A stretch of 64,000 bases of DNA. Origin: WLND01 sp040398845 (GTDB lineage Bacteria; Actinomycetota; Actinomycetes; S36-B12). The stretch spans positions 57,316 to 121,315 of the forward strand of contig JBBATH010000012.1 in assembly GCA_040398845.1 (NCBI GenBank), written 5' to 3'. Positions 8,112 through 17,700 of the stretch are shown one piece after another. Each line of letters starts with the position of its first letter. Position 1 is the stretch's first letter. The position numbers and the translations under genes are program-made. The notes below the pieces were generated by a model. It made no database searches, had not been told where the DNA came from, and worked only from the letters and a program-made list of their open reading frames with translations.

Positions 8112-10069
8112 CAGGCACCTACCTTCACGTTCTCGTCCGTCATCTTCCGTTCGATCGCGTCGTACGGGTCGGGGACCCCGTACCCGTATGGGTCGCTCGT
8201 CACGACCGGCAATACCGGGAAGTTGTCGAGTGGCACCGGAGTTTCTGTCTGCCACTCGAGGGTCTTGGATCCCCACGGGTTGGCCGGCGCGATGGTTCCG
8301 ATCCGCCACGAGGTGATGATGGCGTAGAGGAAGATGAGCATGCCCACACCGATCGTGTAGGCGCCGATGGTCGAGATCCAGTTGGAGATCTCGAAGGCAT
8401 TATCGAACTGGAGCACCCGACGGGGTTGGCCCTGAAGCCCGGCAATGAACATCGATCCGAACGTCACCTGGAAGCCGAAGAAGGCGACCCAGAACCCGAT
8501 CGAACCGATCCGCTCATTGAGCATCTTTCCGGTCATCTTCGGGAACCAGTAGGTGATGGTACCGATGGCGCCGAAGAGGCCCACGCCCATGAGCATGAAG
8601 TGGAAGTGAGCGACGACGAACATACTGCCGTGCATGTACTGGTCCACCGGGACATCGGAGAGGTAGACCCCGGTGATCCCGCCAATAATGTTGCACCAAA
8701 GCACCGCGTAGACGGTCATCATCGGCAGCCTGCTCCAGACCTTGCCGCGCCACATCGTGCCGAGCATGACGAGCACCAGGAAGCCGAATGGAATGGAGAT
8801 CAACTCCGTTGACAGCATGAAGGGGTATCCCGCCGAGGGAGCCCAACCGGTCAAGTACATGTGATGCACCCATACGACCGAACTGAGGCCGACGATTCCA
8901 GCAATTCCCGCCACCGCGACCTTGTAGGAGAACAGCGGCTTGCGTAGGAAGACGACCATGAGTTCGAGGAGCCCCGCCATTGCAGGCACAAGGATGACGT
9001 AGACCTCTGGGTGGCCGAGTAACCAGAAAAGATTCTCGTACAGCCAGACGCTACCGCCCTCCTGCGGAATGAAGAACGACGAGCCGACCACCTTGTCGCT
9101 GAAGGCGAGCACCTGCGAGTACTGGAACATCGGAAACCAAACGAGGCCCATGATCGCAGCGGCGAGAATGCCGATGACAAAGATCGGGACACGATTCCAG
9201 GTCATGCCTCGGGCTCGCATGGTGACGATCGTGGTGATGAGATTGACGCCTGCTATTCCGGTCGAGAACGCGAATGTGATGATGCAGATCTGGTAACCGA
9301 TCATCCCGATCGGAGCCTGGGTGCCCAGTGGCTGATACACCGTCCAGCCGTCGCGGATACCGCCGAGGAGCAGGTTGCTGAGCAACGGCGGAACCGCGGC
9401 GAACAGCAGCCAAAAGCTCAGTGCGTTGAGCCTGGGGAACGCCATGTCACGGGCACCGATCATGAGCGGCATGATGAAGTTGCCGAGGGGGCCTGCGATC
9501 ACGATGATCATCGCGATGATCATCACGATGCCATGGGTGCCGACGATCGAGTTGTAGAAGTTGGGATCGAAGACTTCAGACCACGTCACACCGAGCTCGG
9601 TGCGGATGAGCATCGCGAAGAAGCCCCCGAATCCGAGTAGGACGAGCGCCATGACCAGGTACTGGAGGCCAACGACCTTATGGTCGGTCGTGTACTTCCA
9701 GTACTTCCACTTCCCCTGGCCCTTGCCGGCCAGGTACTCGGAATCATCGTGCGTGATGTCGTGGCCCATCATCCAGCGCACCGGACCGGCAAAGGCCCCG
9801 ATACCGATCATGAAGCCGATGACCCAGGCGACGTAGGTGGCTCCGACGAGAGCGTTCAAGCCCACCTGTGAATAATCTTCATTCTGCGTTCCCCACGGGA
9901 CCAACTTCGACCCGATGGCATAGGTGACGACGGAGAGGATGATCCCCAGCGCGCTCCCCGTAAGAACGTTCGTGTGGCGCAAGAAGCCACCCGCCTTGCC
10001 GCGCTGCCTTGGCTGTGGGACGCCCATCTGCTCGTGGATGTCGGTGGTCAGGATCACGTCGGTGCTCAT
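8111..10069 (-). CDS. ctaD: Heme-copper cytochrome oxidase subunit I with N-terminal extension
   Basis: A 652-residue catalytic subunit. Metal ligands are all visible: H179 (low-spin heme), H353 with Y357 in GHPEVY (CuB and the His-Tyr crosslink), H402-H403 (CuB), H488 and H490 in AHFHF (hemes). The HPEVY tyrosine places it among A-type oxidases. Unusually, about 120 residues precede the canonical core (which begins near TTDHKVVGLQY, 127-137), and they contain two extra predicted helices at about 38-58 and 72-95. It reduces O2 to water while pumping protons. It overlaps ctaC by ATGA upstream and ctaE by TGATG downstream. Confidence 0.96.
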   Translation of the reverse strand: MSTDVILTTDIHEQMGVPQPRQRGKAGGFLRHTNVLTGSALGIILSVVTYAIGSKLVPWGTQNEDYSQVGLNALVGATYVAWVIGFMIGIGAFAGPVRWMMGHDITHDDSEYLAGKGQGKWKYWKYTTDHKVVGLQYLVMALVLLGFGGFFAMLIRTELGVTWSEVFDPNFYNSIVGTHGIVMIIAMIIVIAGPLGNFIMPLMIGARDMAFPRLNALSFWLLFAAVPPLLSNLLLGGIRDGWTVYQPLGTQAPIGMIGYQICIITFAFSTGIAGVNLITTIVTMRARGMTWNRVPIFVIGILAAAIMGLVWFPMFQYSQVLAFSDKVVGSSFFIPQEGGSVWLYENLFWLLGHPEVYVILVPAMAGLLELMVVFLRKPLFSYKVAVAGIAGIVGLSSVVWVHHMYLTGWAPSAGYPFMLSTELISIPFGFLVLVMLGTMWRGKVWSRLPMMTVYAVLWCNIIGGITGVYLSDVPVDQYMHGSMFVVAHFHFMLMGVGLFGAIGTITYWFPKMTGKMLNERIGSIGFWVAFFGFQVTFGSMFIAGLQGQPRRVLQFDNAFEISNWISTIGAYTIGVGMLIFLYAIITSWRIGTIAPANPWGSKTLEWQTETPVPLDNFPVLPVVTSDPYGYGVPDPYDAIERKMTDENVKVGA

Positions 10070-10935
10070 ACGAACTTCTTCCCGCCCATCTCGCGAACCC
10101 AGGCGTCAAATTGATCCTGGGTGACAACCTTGATCTGGGTCTCCATGTACGCGTGGTGGAGTCCGCAGAGCTCAGCACACCTAATATTGAAATTGCCGAG
10201 CTTGTTCGGAGTCACCCCGGTGTTGGTGATCGCGCCCGGATTGGCATCAATCTTTACGCCAAGTTCTACGACCCAGAAATTGTGGATCACATCTTTTGAG
10301 GTCACGTTGAAATACAAGGGCACATCGATCGGCACGACGAGGACGTCGGACGTGATCGACTGCTGATCGGGGTACTCGAACGTCCACACCCATTGCTGGC
10401 CGGTGACGTTAATGTCGAGCGGCTTCGCGGTGTTCGGCTGCTCGTTTGCCGACGTCGTTCCGTTCGACAGAGCCGTGATGTTCGCGAGTTCGACCAGACC
10501 CCAAATGACAAGGAAGGCTGCGAGCAGGCTCGTCGCACTGATCCAGCCGACGATTGCGATGGGGTTCGACCGGATGGCGGGGCTTTCCTGCATTGGCGGC
10601 TCTTCACCGCGCACCCGACCCCAGCCGAGCAGGCTGTACAGGAGGATCGCGGCGGTGATGGCCATAACTGGCGCAGATGCGAGCGTGAACACGAACATCG
10701 TGCGTTCGATCTCGTACATCACGGCCGATGCCGGTGCACCGCTCAGGTTCATGAAGTGGAGAACGAGCCATGCCGCCGGAATGACAGCAAGCGTGAGGAT
10801 CACAAAGAGGATGAGAATGTGTCGCACGTAGGGGCGGGATAGCCACTCGCGCAACCGGTAACTCGGTTCGGGCCGGTTGGTCGGCTCCTCGGGCTCGTCA
10901 GCCTCGGCGGTGGGACGTTCGTCGACTATTGACAT
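10066..10935 (-). CDS. ctaC: Cytochrome c oxidase subunit II with CuA site
   Basis: A 289-residue electron-entry subunit. The C-terminal cupredoxin domain has a complete CuA site: H218, then C253, E255, C257, H261 and M264 (C-x3-C-x3-H-x2-M). Upstream, QQWVWTFEYPD is the aromatic patch typical of subunit II. Three hydrophobic helices are visible (about 37-60, 80-102, 126-148) rather than the usual two. No lipobox or fused cytochrome c domain is seen, so the electron donor must be a separate or membrane-bound cytochrome. It is translationally coupled to both neighbours. Confidence 0.95.
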   Translation of the reverse strand: MSIVDERPTAEADEPEEPTNRPEPSYRLREWLSRPYVRHILILFVILTLAVIPAAWLVLHFMNLSGAPASAVMYEIERTMFVFTLASAPVMAITAAILLYSLLGWGRVRGEEPPMQESPAIRSNPIAIVGWISATSLLAAFLVIWGLVELANITALSNGTTSANEQPNTAKPLDINVTGQQWVWTFEYPDQQSITSDVLVVPIDVPLYFNVTSKDVIHNFWVVELGVKIDANPGAITNTGVTPNKLGNFNIRCAELCGLHHAYMETQIKVVTQDQFDAWVREMGGKKFV

Positions 10936-11630
10936 CAGACCACCGTCACCGTTCCGGCCATCCAGCCACGCTCACTCATGACGCCCCCGAAGTCGACGTA
11001 GCCGTTGCCGCAGGGATCCTCGCAATTCCAGATGTACTCCCCCGGATCACCCGTCATGAACGAGAAGGTGATCTCCTGCGGCTTCGGGTAGCCGTTCGCC
11101 TCGTCCTTCGCATTGTTCGCTACCGCCAGCATCGGCACGCTCACGAACAATTCCGGCTGCGTGGACTCCGAGTACTGATGAAGGGTGAAGGTGTGCGCGA
11201 CGTTGTCTGCCTCAATGTTGCGCTGAACCTTGCCGTTGTACGTCGCGGTGCCGTCGACGGTGCCGTGCACCTTGGCGAAATAGTCATTCCAGACGGTCGT
11301 GCTGCCGTCGTACTGGAGGATCGTCATGGTGATGAGCGAGTTCGCTGGGAGTTGCAGGGTCGTGGACGGCCAGTAGAAGGGCCAGCCGGCGCTTGCGTTG
11401 CCGATTTCGAGTGCGTGCCTAGGCCCGGGAACGCTCGCACTGGGCTCCGGATAGATGGAGAGGTCGATGGTCGCGTGCGGAACCTCGCCGTTGGGTCCCT
11501 GAGCAGTGCCGACGACCTTGGCCACGAGCACTGCCGGCTCAGCCTGAGCCTTCCCCAACAGCAGCACGGATCCCGCCACCACGGCGGCGCCGATCAATAC
11601 CGTCAAGACCGCGAAAAAGGTCCGCTTCAT
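10935..11630 (-). CDS. Membrane-anchored cupredoxin-like protein, first gene of the oxidase operon
   Basis: A 231-residue protein with an N-terminal hydrophobic anchor or signal segment (residues 5-27) and an exported beta-rich domain. The C-terminus looks like a cupredoxin: H146 in NVAHTFTL, then CEDPC (C203, C207), M218 and the closing strand GTVTVV. The C-x3-C spacing equals that of CuA, but the positions of the CuA His and Met hold Y211 and F214. It may therefore bind a single copper or serve as a copper chaperone. The ATG at 11630 was chosen because the signal-like stretch begins there; the frame is open further upstream. It overlaps ctaC by TGATG. Confidence 0.8.
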   Translation of the reverse strand: MKRTFFAVLTVLIGAAVVAGSVLLLGKAQAEPAVLVAKVVGTAQGPNGEVPHATIDLSIYPEPSASVPGPRHALEIGNASAGWPFYWPSTTLQLPANSLITMTILQYDGSTTVWNDYFAKVHGTVDGTATYNGKVQRNIEADNVAHTFTLHQYSESTQPELFVSVPMLAVANNAKDEANGYPKPQEITFSFMTGDPGEYIWNCEDPCGNGYVDFGGVMSERGWMAGTVTVV

Positions 11631-11824
11631 CCGATCGTCACCATGCCATTCCACCCTTATGTCATCGCTCTTATGTTTCCGAGCCAGTATCGTCAATATC
11701 CTCAAGAACCAACAGGCCAAGGAGAGATTATCGTTCAAGCCGACAGGCTGGGGCCAAACCTGAGTGATTCCCCAGATTTCCTGATGTCGTCCCCGTGAAC
11801 ACTCACTGAAGGCAAGGAGTCACA

Positions 11825-12673
11825 GTGGCCTCGTTCCTCGCTGTCTGGGATCTCAATCTCTTCATCATGCTCAACATCGTCGCTGCGACCGCTTGGTACG
11901 CGTGGGCCACCCGGCGGGTGAACGCAGCCGACCATCGGTCGCGCTGGCCAGTGCCGTACTCCGCGTGCTTCTACGCCGGAATGGCCCTCCTCGCTCTCGC
12001 CTATCTCGGCCCACTCGCCGCGTGGTCCCACACCTTCTTCTGGGTGCACATGAGCCAGCACCTCATCGTCATGATGGCCGCAGCGCCCCTTCTCGTCCTT
12101 GGGGAGCCGGTGACCCTCGCATTCCGGGCCAGTAGCGCCTTGACAAGGCGCAGTCTGGTCGTCCCTCTTTTGCGAAGTCGAGCGGTGGGAGTCCTCACAA
12201 ATCCGGTGTTCACCTGGGTGCTCTTCGCGACAGTACTCATCGGCACGCATTTCACCGGGTTCTACGACTGGGCGCTCACCAACCATGACGCCGGCATGTT
12301 CATTGAGCAGCCACTCTTCCTCGTCGTGGCCCTCTTGTACTACTTCCCTATCCTCGGATCGAACCTCCAGGCCCACCGGCCTGCACCCGCAACCAGGCTC
12401 ATCTCCATGGCGCTCATGATGATCCCCGAGGCGCTCGTCGGGGCAGTGATTTACTTCGCTCCAGTTGTGCTCTACCCCTCGTTCGGAGCCGATCGGCCCT
12501 TCGGCCTTGATCCGCTCGCCGACCAGCAACTCGCCGGTGCGCTCATGTGGGCGCTCGTCATGATCGTCGACTCCGCCTGGATGATGGTCGTGGCGGCCGA
12601 GTGGTTCACGAGTGAGGAACGGCGTAGTCGACGCGAGGATGCCAGCATTGCGGCGGAAGAGGCCCTTCGCTAG
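11825..12673 (+). CDS. ctaG: CtaG-type cytochrome c oxidase assembly membrane protein
   Basis: A 282-residue integral membrane protein of the caa3_CtaG family with about seven helices. Diagnostic segments include WSHTFFWVHMSQHLIVMMAAAPLLVLGEP, given here only as the H-x2-Q-H-x6-A-A-P-L pattern, and a C-terminal LMWALVMIVDSAWM. These histidines and methionines are the presumed copper-handling residues for maturation of subunit I. The start is GTG with AAGGAG 11 nt upstream. It diverges from the oxidase operon, and its stop codon overlaps that of the convergent nucleotidyltransferase within the palindrome CTAG. Confidence 0.92.
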   Translation: MASFLAVWDLNLFIMLNIVAATAWYAWATRRVNAADHRSRWPVPYSACFYAGMALLALAYLGPLAAWSHTFFWVHMSQHLIVMMAAAPLLVLGEPVTLAFRASSALTRRSLVVPLLRSRAVGVLTNPVFTWVLFATVLIGTHFTGFYDWALTNHDAGMFIEQPLFLVVALLYYFPILGSNLQAHRPAPATRLISMALMMIPEALVGAVIYFAPVVLYPSFGADRPFGLDPLADQQLAGALMWALVMIVDSAWMMVVAAEWFTSEERRSRREDASIAAEEALR

Positions 12674-13749
12674 CTGCGATCACTCGAGAAGCGCACCGCA
12701 GTGTCCCCGAGTACCGCACCCGGCCACACTCGCGCACCGGTGAGCAGTTCGTTGTCCGCGCCGATCACCGCGCCGTCGCCAATGACTGCGCCATCGATGA
12801 CACAGCCGGCGCCGATGCGCGCGCCCACGCCGATGATGCTGTTCGTGATCCGGACGGCACTACCGACGACCGCACCGTCGAAGACGACCGCTCCCTCAAC
12901 AACGGACTCCGACCCAATGACCGCCCCAACCCCTACGGTCGTGCCCGAACCTAGGTAGGCATCGTCCGCAATGACGGCACCTTCAAGGACGAGCGACTCG
13001 CCGATCGCGGCGACGGCGGGGCTCGGTGCTAGGCCGAGGACGAGATCACATGAACCCCGGACGAATGAAAGCGGCGTGCCAAGGTCAAGCCAGTAGCCAT
13101 TGTCGACGACTCCGCTCACCACTGCCCCTTGATCCAGCAGGCCGGGGAAGGTCTCACGCTCGACCGACACGGGCCGGCCTGACGGGATCGCGTCGATAAC
13201 GCTCCGGCGGAACACATAACAGCCGGCATTGATCTGATCGGTGATGATCTCCTCCTGCGTCTGCGGCTTCTCGCGAAAGGAAACCACCCGGCCTTGGTCG
13301 TCGGTCGGGACGAGGCCGTAGGCGCGTGGGTCATCGACCGCGGTGAGGTAGAGCGACACGTCGCTGTCGGTCTCGGTGTGATGTCGAACAAGACCAGCGA
13401 TATCGAGGCCGGTCAGGATATCGCCATTGAAGACGAGCACGGGCTCGTCGGGACCGCTCGTGAGGTACGGGAGTGCGTGCCTGATGGCGCCGCCGGTACC
13501 GAGGGGCTCATCCTCCGTCGCAATGACGATCTCGACCCCGAGATCATTGCCATCGACGAACTCCCGAAACACCTCGGCCCGGTAGCTCGTTGCGAGGATG
13601 ATTCGGGTGACTCCCGCATCGCGTGCGCGGGTGATCTGGTGCACCGTGAACGGCACGCCCGCCACCGGGAGCATCGGCTTGGGCGTATTGATGGTCAGCG
13701 GACGCAGGCGAGTTCCCTGACCACCCACGAGGAGCACGGCTTCAGTCAC
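12670..13749 (-). CDS. Mannose-1-phosphate guanylyltransferase-type sugar nucleotidyltransferase
   Basis: A 359-residue, two-domain enzyme. The N-terminal nucleotidyltransferase domain has the signature LLVGGQGTRLRPLT, then KPMLPV and FNGDIL (metal-binding Asp). From about residue 245 the chain is a left-handed beta-helix of I/V-G hexapeptide repeats. It activates a hexose-1-phosphate, probably mannose to GDP-mannose, feeding wall glycans. The mycobacterial gene in the matching neighbourhood (near the F420 genes and the LCP gene cpsA) is manB, which supports mannose, though glucose-1-phosphate cannot be excluded. The GTG at 13749 was chosen because it lies just before the first strand; an ATG 18 nt upstream is an alternative. 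Confidence 0.87.
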   Translation of the reverse strand: MTEAVLLVGGQGTRLRPLTINTPKPMLPVAGVPFTVHQITRARDAGVTRIILATSYRAEVFREFVDGNDLGVEIVIATEDEPLGTGGAIRHALPYLTSGPDEPVLVFNGDILTGLDIAGLVRHHTETDSDVSLYLTAVDDPRAYGLVPTDDQGRVVSFREKPQTQEEIITDQINAGCYVFRRSVIDAIPSGRPVSVERETFPGLLDQGAVVSGVVDNGYWLDLGTPLSFVRGSCDLVLGLAPSPAVAAIGESLVLEGAVIADDAYLGSGTTVGVGAVIGSESVVEGAVVFDGAVVGSAVRITNSIIGVGARIGAGCVIDGAVIGDGAVIGADNELLTGARVWPGAVLGDTAVRFSSDRS

Positions 13750-13826
13750 GTGACCAGCGTGCCACATGGGGTCATCAAGCATTCGCACGCCGCAGCAAGT
13801 CTGCGCACCTGCACTACCGTGGGCTG

Positions 13827-14579
13827 ATGAGCAATCCGATCTGGCAGGCCCTCGAGGACCGGGTCCGTCGCAGACCCGCCGATCCCGTCGTGACGTACAT
13901 CGATGCTGACGGCCAGCGCACGGAGCTCTCCGCGAAGACCCTCGCGAACAATGCGGCAAAGGCAGCGAATGCCCTTCGGGACGAAGCGTTCCTCGAGTCC
14001 GGCTCGCGGCTGGCATTTCACGTCCCCTGGCATTGGCAGCGCTGCGTCTGGACGCTCGCCGCCTGGCTCACAGGCGCGACCGTCGTGCCGGGCGGATCCC
14101 CCGATCAATGCGATCTTGTGATTGCCGGCCCGGGTGAGGCGCCCGGAGTCGTGACTGAGCAGTTCGGGCCATCCGGCCAAGGAGACGTGTGGGTCGTCTC
14201 CCTTCACCCCTTCGGCCTTCCGAATCCATCGCTCCCCGAGGGCTGTCTCGACGCTGCGACGATCGCACGTATCCAGCCGGATGCATTCGCCCCGGACCCG
14301 TTCGCTCCCGACGACGATGCGTTGTCCGCGCTTCGCTTCGCGAGCGGAACCTCATTTGGTCAGCAGGACCTGCTTCAGCGTGCGAAAGCGATCGGTGAAA
14401 CGCACCTGATCAATCCCGGCGAGAGGTTTGCCTTGGTCGGTCTGCCGGTCGACGAACTCGAGGGTTGGCTCATGGGGACGCTGGTTCCAATCGCCTGCGA
14501 TGCCTCAATCGTCATGGCAGCCCAAGGCTTGGATACCGGGGTGATAACCCGAAGAGAGTCCGCTCGGCTCATCGGTTGA
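13827..14579 (+). CDS. TIGR03089-type adenylate-forming-like protein
   Basis: A 250-residue protein of an actinobacteria-restricted family that looks like a shortened AMP-binding enzyme. The N-terminus (ALEDRVRRRPADPVVTYID) and the following strand-helix pattern resemble acyl-CoA synthetases, but the Thr/Ser-Gly-rich adenylation loop and the C-terminal lid domain are absent, so ordinary ligase activity is unlikely. The family is repeatedly found beside the wall-sugar nucleotidyltransferase and LCP genes, as here. Its function is not known to me. It diverges from the nucleotidyltransferase with about 77 bp between starts. Confidence 0.85.
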   Translation: MSNPIWQALEDRVRRRPADPVVTYIDADGQRTELSAKTLANNAAKAANALRDEAFLESGSRLAFHVPWHWQRCVWTLAAWLTGATVVPGGSPDQCDLVIAGPGEAPGVVTEQFGPSGQGDVWVVSLHPFGLPNPSLPEGCLDAATIARIQPDAFAPDPFAPDDDALSALRFASGTSFGQQDLLQRAKAIGETHLINPGERFALVGLPVDELEGWLMGTLVPIACDASIVMAAQGLDTGVITRRESARLIG

Positions 14580-14700
14580 TCGACCGGCTCGACAACGAGC
14601 ACTAGGGAACCGCTGGTCATCAGCCTGTTTTCCACGCAGGGTGCATCTGACTCACGTAAGCCCCGAGGGGATGAGGAGGGGTAGGAAAATCAGCGCTTCC

Positions 14701-17700
14701 CTAGCGCTTGCGCTTAGGCCGCACGGTGATCTGCTGCTCCTCGCTGCTCGCCACGACTTCGCCCTTTTGCATGACGACGACGCGGTAGGAGTAGGTCGCG
14801 CCAGCCGGTGTCGCCTTCTTGATCCGGAAGGAGTATCGCCCGGCCTTGTTCGTCCTCGTCCGGTCCTTGACGACCCAGTCCCCGTTGACGAGCATCTGGC
14901 GCTCGACGATCAGGCCCTTTGCTCCCTTCTTGGGCCGGACTCGTCCGGCAAACGTCAGGGAGGTTCCGGCTCGGGGCCGCAGTGTCGGACCGATCTTCAT
15001 GGTCACGCGAATGCCGCCGACAGACGCGACCGGATTATCCGCCGTTGATTCACTGCCTGACGATGCCTGCCCTGACGGAGGGTTCGCAGCCGCACCGCCC
15101 GACGCGCCTCCTGCTCCGTCGATCGCCGAGATGTAGGTCGACTTCAGTCCGAAGTTCGTTCGAGCCTCGGTCGCCGACATCGTTCGCTGGCTACCGTCCT
15201 TAAGGGTTGCGGTGAGGGTCTTGGCCGCTCCCGACGAGAGCCGGTCACTCACCGCGAGCTTCCAGACATCGTTCACGCCGAATGCCTTAGCCGCCTCGGC
15301 CTGCGACACCTTCACGGTCCATTCGCGGTTCGTATTGTCTGGATGAAGGCCCCAGCGATCATCCACGCTCACCGCGTACGGCAGGTCACCACCCCAGACG
15401 TCTTTGACCGAGGTCGTCGCACCACCAGTGGACGATGTGTAGAACGCCTTGATTGGCTTGCCCTTGTAGAGCACCGCGAGTCCAGTGGTGTCGGATGGGT
15501 TCGTCGCCTTCACGGCCGAGGTCCAGCGTCCGCCCTTGGGGCTGCTCTGCTTGAGCCAGCCGATGAAGGTCTGGTCCGAATAGGGACCTCCGCCGTCATC
15601 GACATGGCAGGAGCACGACTTTCGCAGGCCGTCGTCCATCTTCGATAGCCCATAGGACCGCGCAGCGATCGCCTGCGCCTGCATGGCCGCCTCCGGCCAC
15701 GAGTTCGAGACCTCGGAGATGCCAAAGAGATACTCATCGTGGACCTTCAATGAGTTGACCGCGTTCAGTCGGACGCCGGAGGAGGTGTTCACGGCGGTGA
15801 CGTCGACGGACCCGTACCGGTATCGATGACCGCTGGAGTCGAAGGTTCCACTGGGTCCGATGACGTTGAGCAGGGTCGGTGGACCTGCAGCAGTCCCGGG
15901 ATCCCTAGTGCCGGCCCACCGGATTTTCACGCTGGGCGCTGCCCCGAGATCTGTGGCCGTACCGTCTGCAATACGGCGCACGCCTACCGAAGATCCGTTC
16001 ACATTGAATGCGAACACATCGCTTGGGCCGCCGAGGGTCGCGGTTTCGCCGACTGTCACCTCGATGGCGCCACCACCCGGCTCGAGGTCCTTGGAGCGGA
16101 CCTGTAGTGACTGCACCTGGTACAGCAGGTTCACCCGGATATCAACGTCGTCCTTCGTCGGCTCGACGGTCGTGCCCGAGTAGTAGTGGCTGACGATGGC
16201 CGATGCATCACGCCCCTCGAGAGCCATACCGTAGGCACCCCACTGTGACATGCCGATCCCGTGGCCGTAGCCACTGCCACTCAGGGTGAATCCATCCGGG
16301 GGACCGCATGGATCCATCGGTGACGACGCGGTTGCAGGGATGATTCCCGCCCCCACCCAGGGGAAGATGGCGTCGCCGTTGCTCGAGCCATTGAGGGTGA
16401 GGGTGTAGGTGCCAGGCGGCACCTGAGCACCCGAATCATCGAGTTTGTCCCAGCCAATCGACAGGGCGCCGCCCGCGGCCTGCTGTCCGCTGAGGGTGCG
16501 TACTTGGTTACCGCAGCGCGAGGTCACCGCAACCGTCCAGGCGAGCGGGGCGGTCGTGGTGGTGCTGATGACGAGCGGCTCACTGGCCCCCCATGCTGCC
16601 GGAGCGGACATCACGGGGTTGAAGGCGGTGACGCCCATCTTCGAGGCGACCATCGACCTGATGACCGGGATCTGGGGCTCCAAATACCTACCCGGGCAGG
16701 CGGTCTGACCGATGTCGCGATGGCCACCGATGACAAGCGCGTTCGCCTGCTCACCCGGCTGGTAGCGCGAGGTACCGGAACTCGAATCCGAGACGAGAAC
16801 GGTGCTGCCATTCGGGTCCCGGTGGTTCATTGAGAGTTTCCACGCCATGAGTTGCGCCACCGACTCGTCGATCGCCGCCATCTCCGCAGGGGGGAGATCC
16901 TTCGACTGGAAGTTTCCGAGGGCCGAGACGGCGAAGGTATCGCTATTGAAACCCGCGGTATGCCCCCCGATGACCGCTTGGTCCATACCGCCAGCGCGCC
17001 CCTCGTACAGGCGCCCGAATCGGTCGACCAGGAAGTTGTAGGCGAGGTCGGAGTACCGCAAGCCCTTCACGAACCAGCCGTAGAGGTTGCGCACCTGCTG
17101 GGCAGCCTCCTCCGGCGTGTACGAGTTGCTCGTCACCGTGTGATGAAGGAATGCGGCCTTGATGGTGCCCGAGTAGGTGGGGCCGGCCCGGCGAAGGGCC
17201 TCATTGGCGCCCCACTGTGCTCGGGTGATGATCGTGGGCATCGGGGCACCGAGCGTTGCGGCAGCCACCGTTGAGATCGGCAGGCTGGCCTGCTGCGGAC
17301 CGAGCGGCAGGTCGGCATCCTCGGCGACGACCGGATTGTTCATGAGCATCACCTGCGGGTCAGCGGGCGACACCCCTCCCGGCGTGTCGATACGGACCTG
17401 CACTCCGTCCGCATCACCGGTGATGAGCGGTTCGGTCCCGAAGCGAACTCCCTGAGCCTCGAGGGATCCGGGGTCCGGTGCGTGATCGGAGACTGGAAGC
17501 GGGGTCCAGTTGCTCCATCCGTCGTCCTGCCGGACACGGACGAGGATCCGCGACGTCGCGTCCAGGGGTGATGCCGTCGTCACCCCCACCAGCCCGAACT
17601 CATCAGTGGTCGTCGGGGTGGTCGCGATAGCCGGACGCAGGGGCGCGCTGGCGCGAGTTGCCACCTGGCTCACGTCGGAAGGGGAGGGTAAGGGCGCGAG

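Noticed and set aside
14580..14700. Regulatory element between the TIGR03089 gene and the amidase
   Set aside because: The space lies between two convergent 3' ends, so a leader element is not expected; only a GGGG/CCCC-rich short hairpin is seen.
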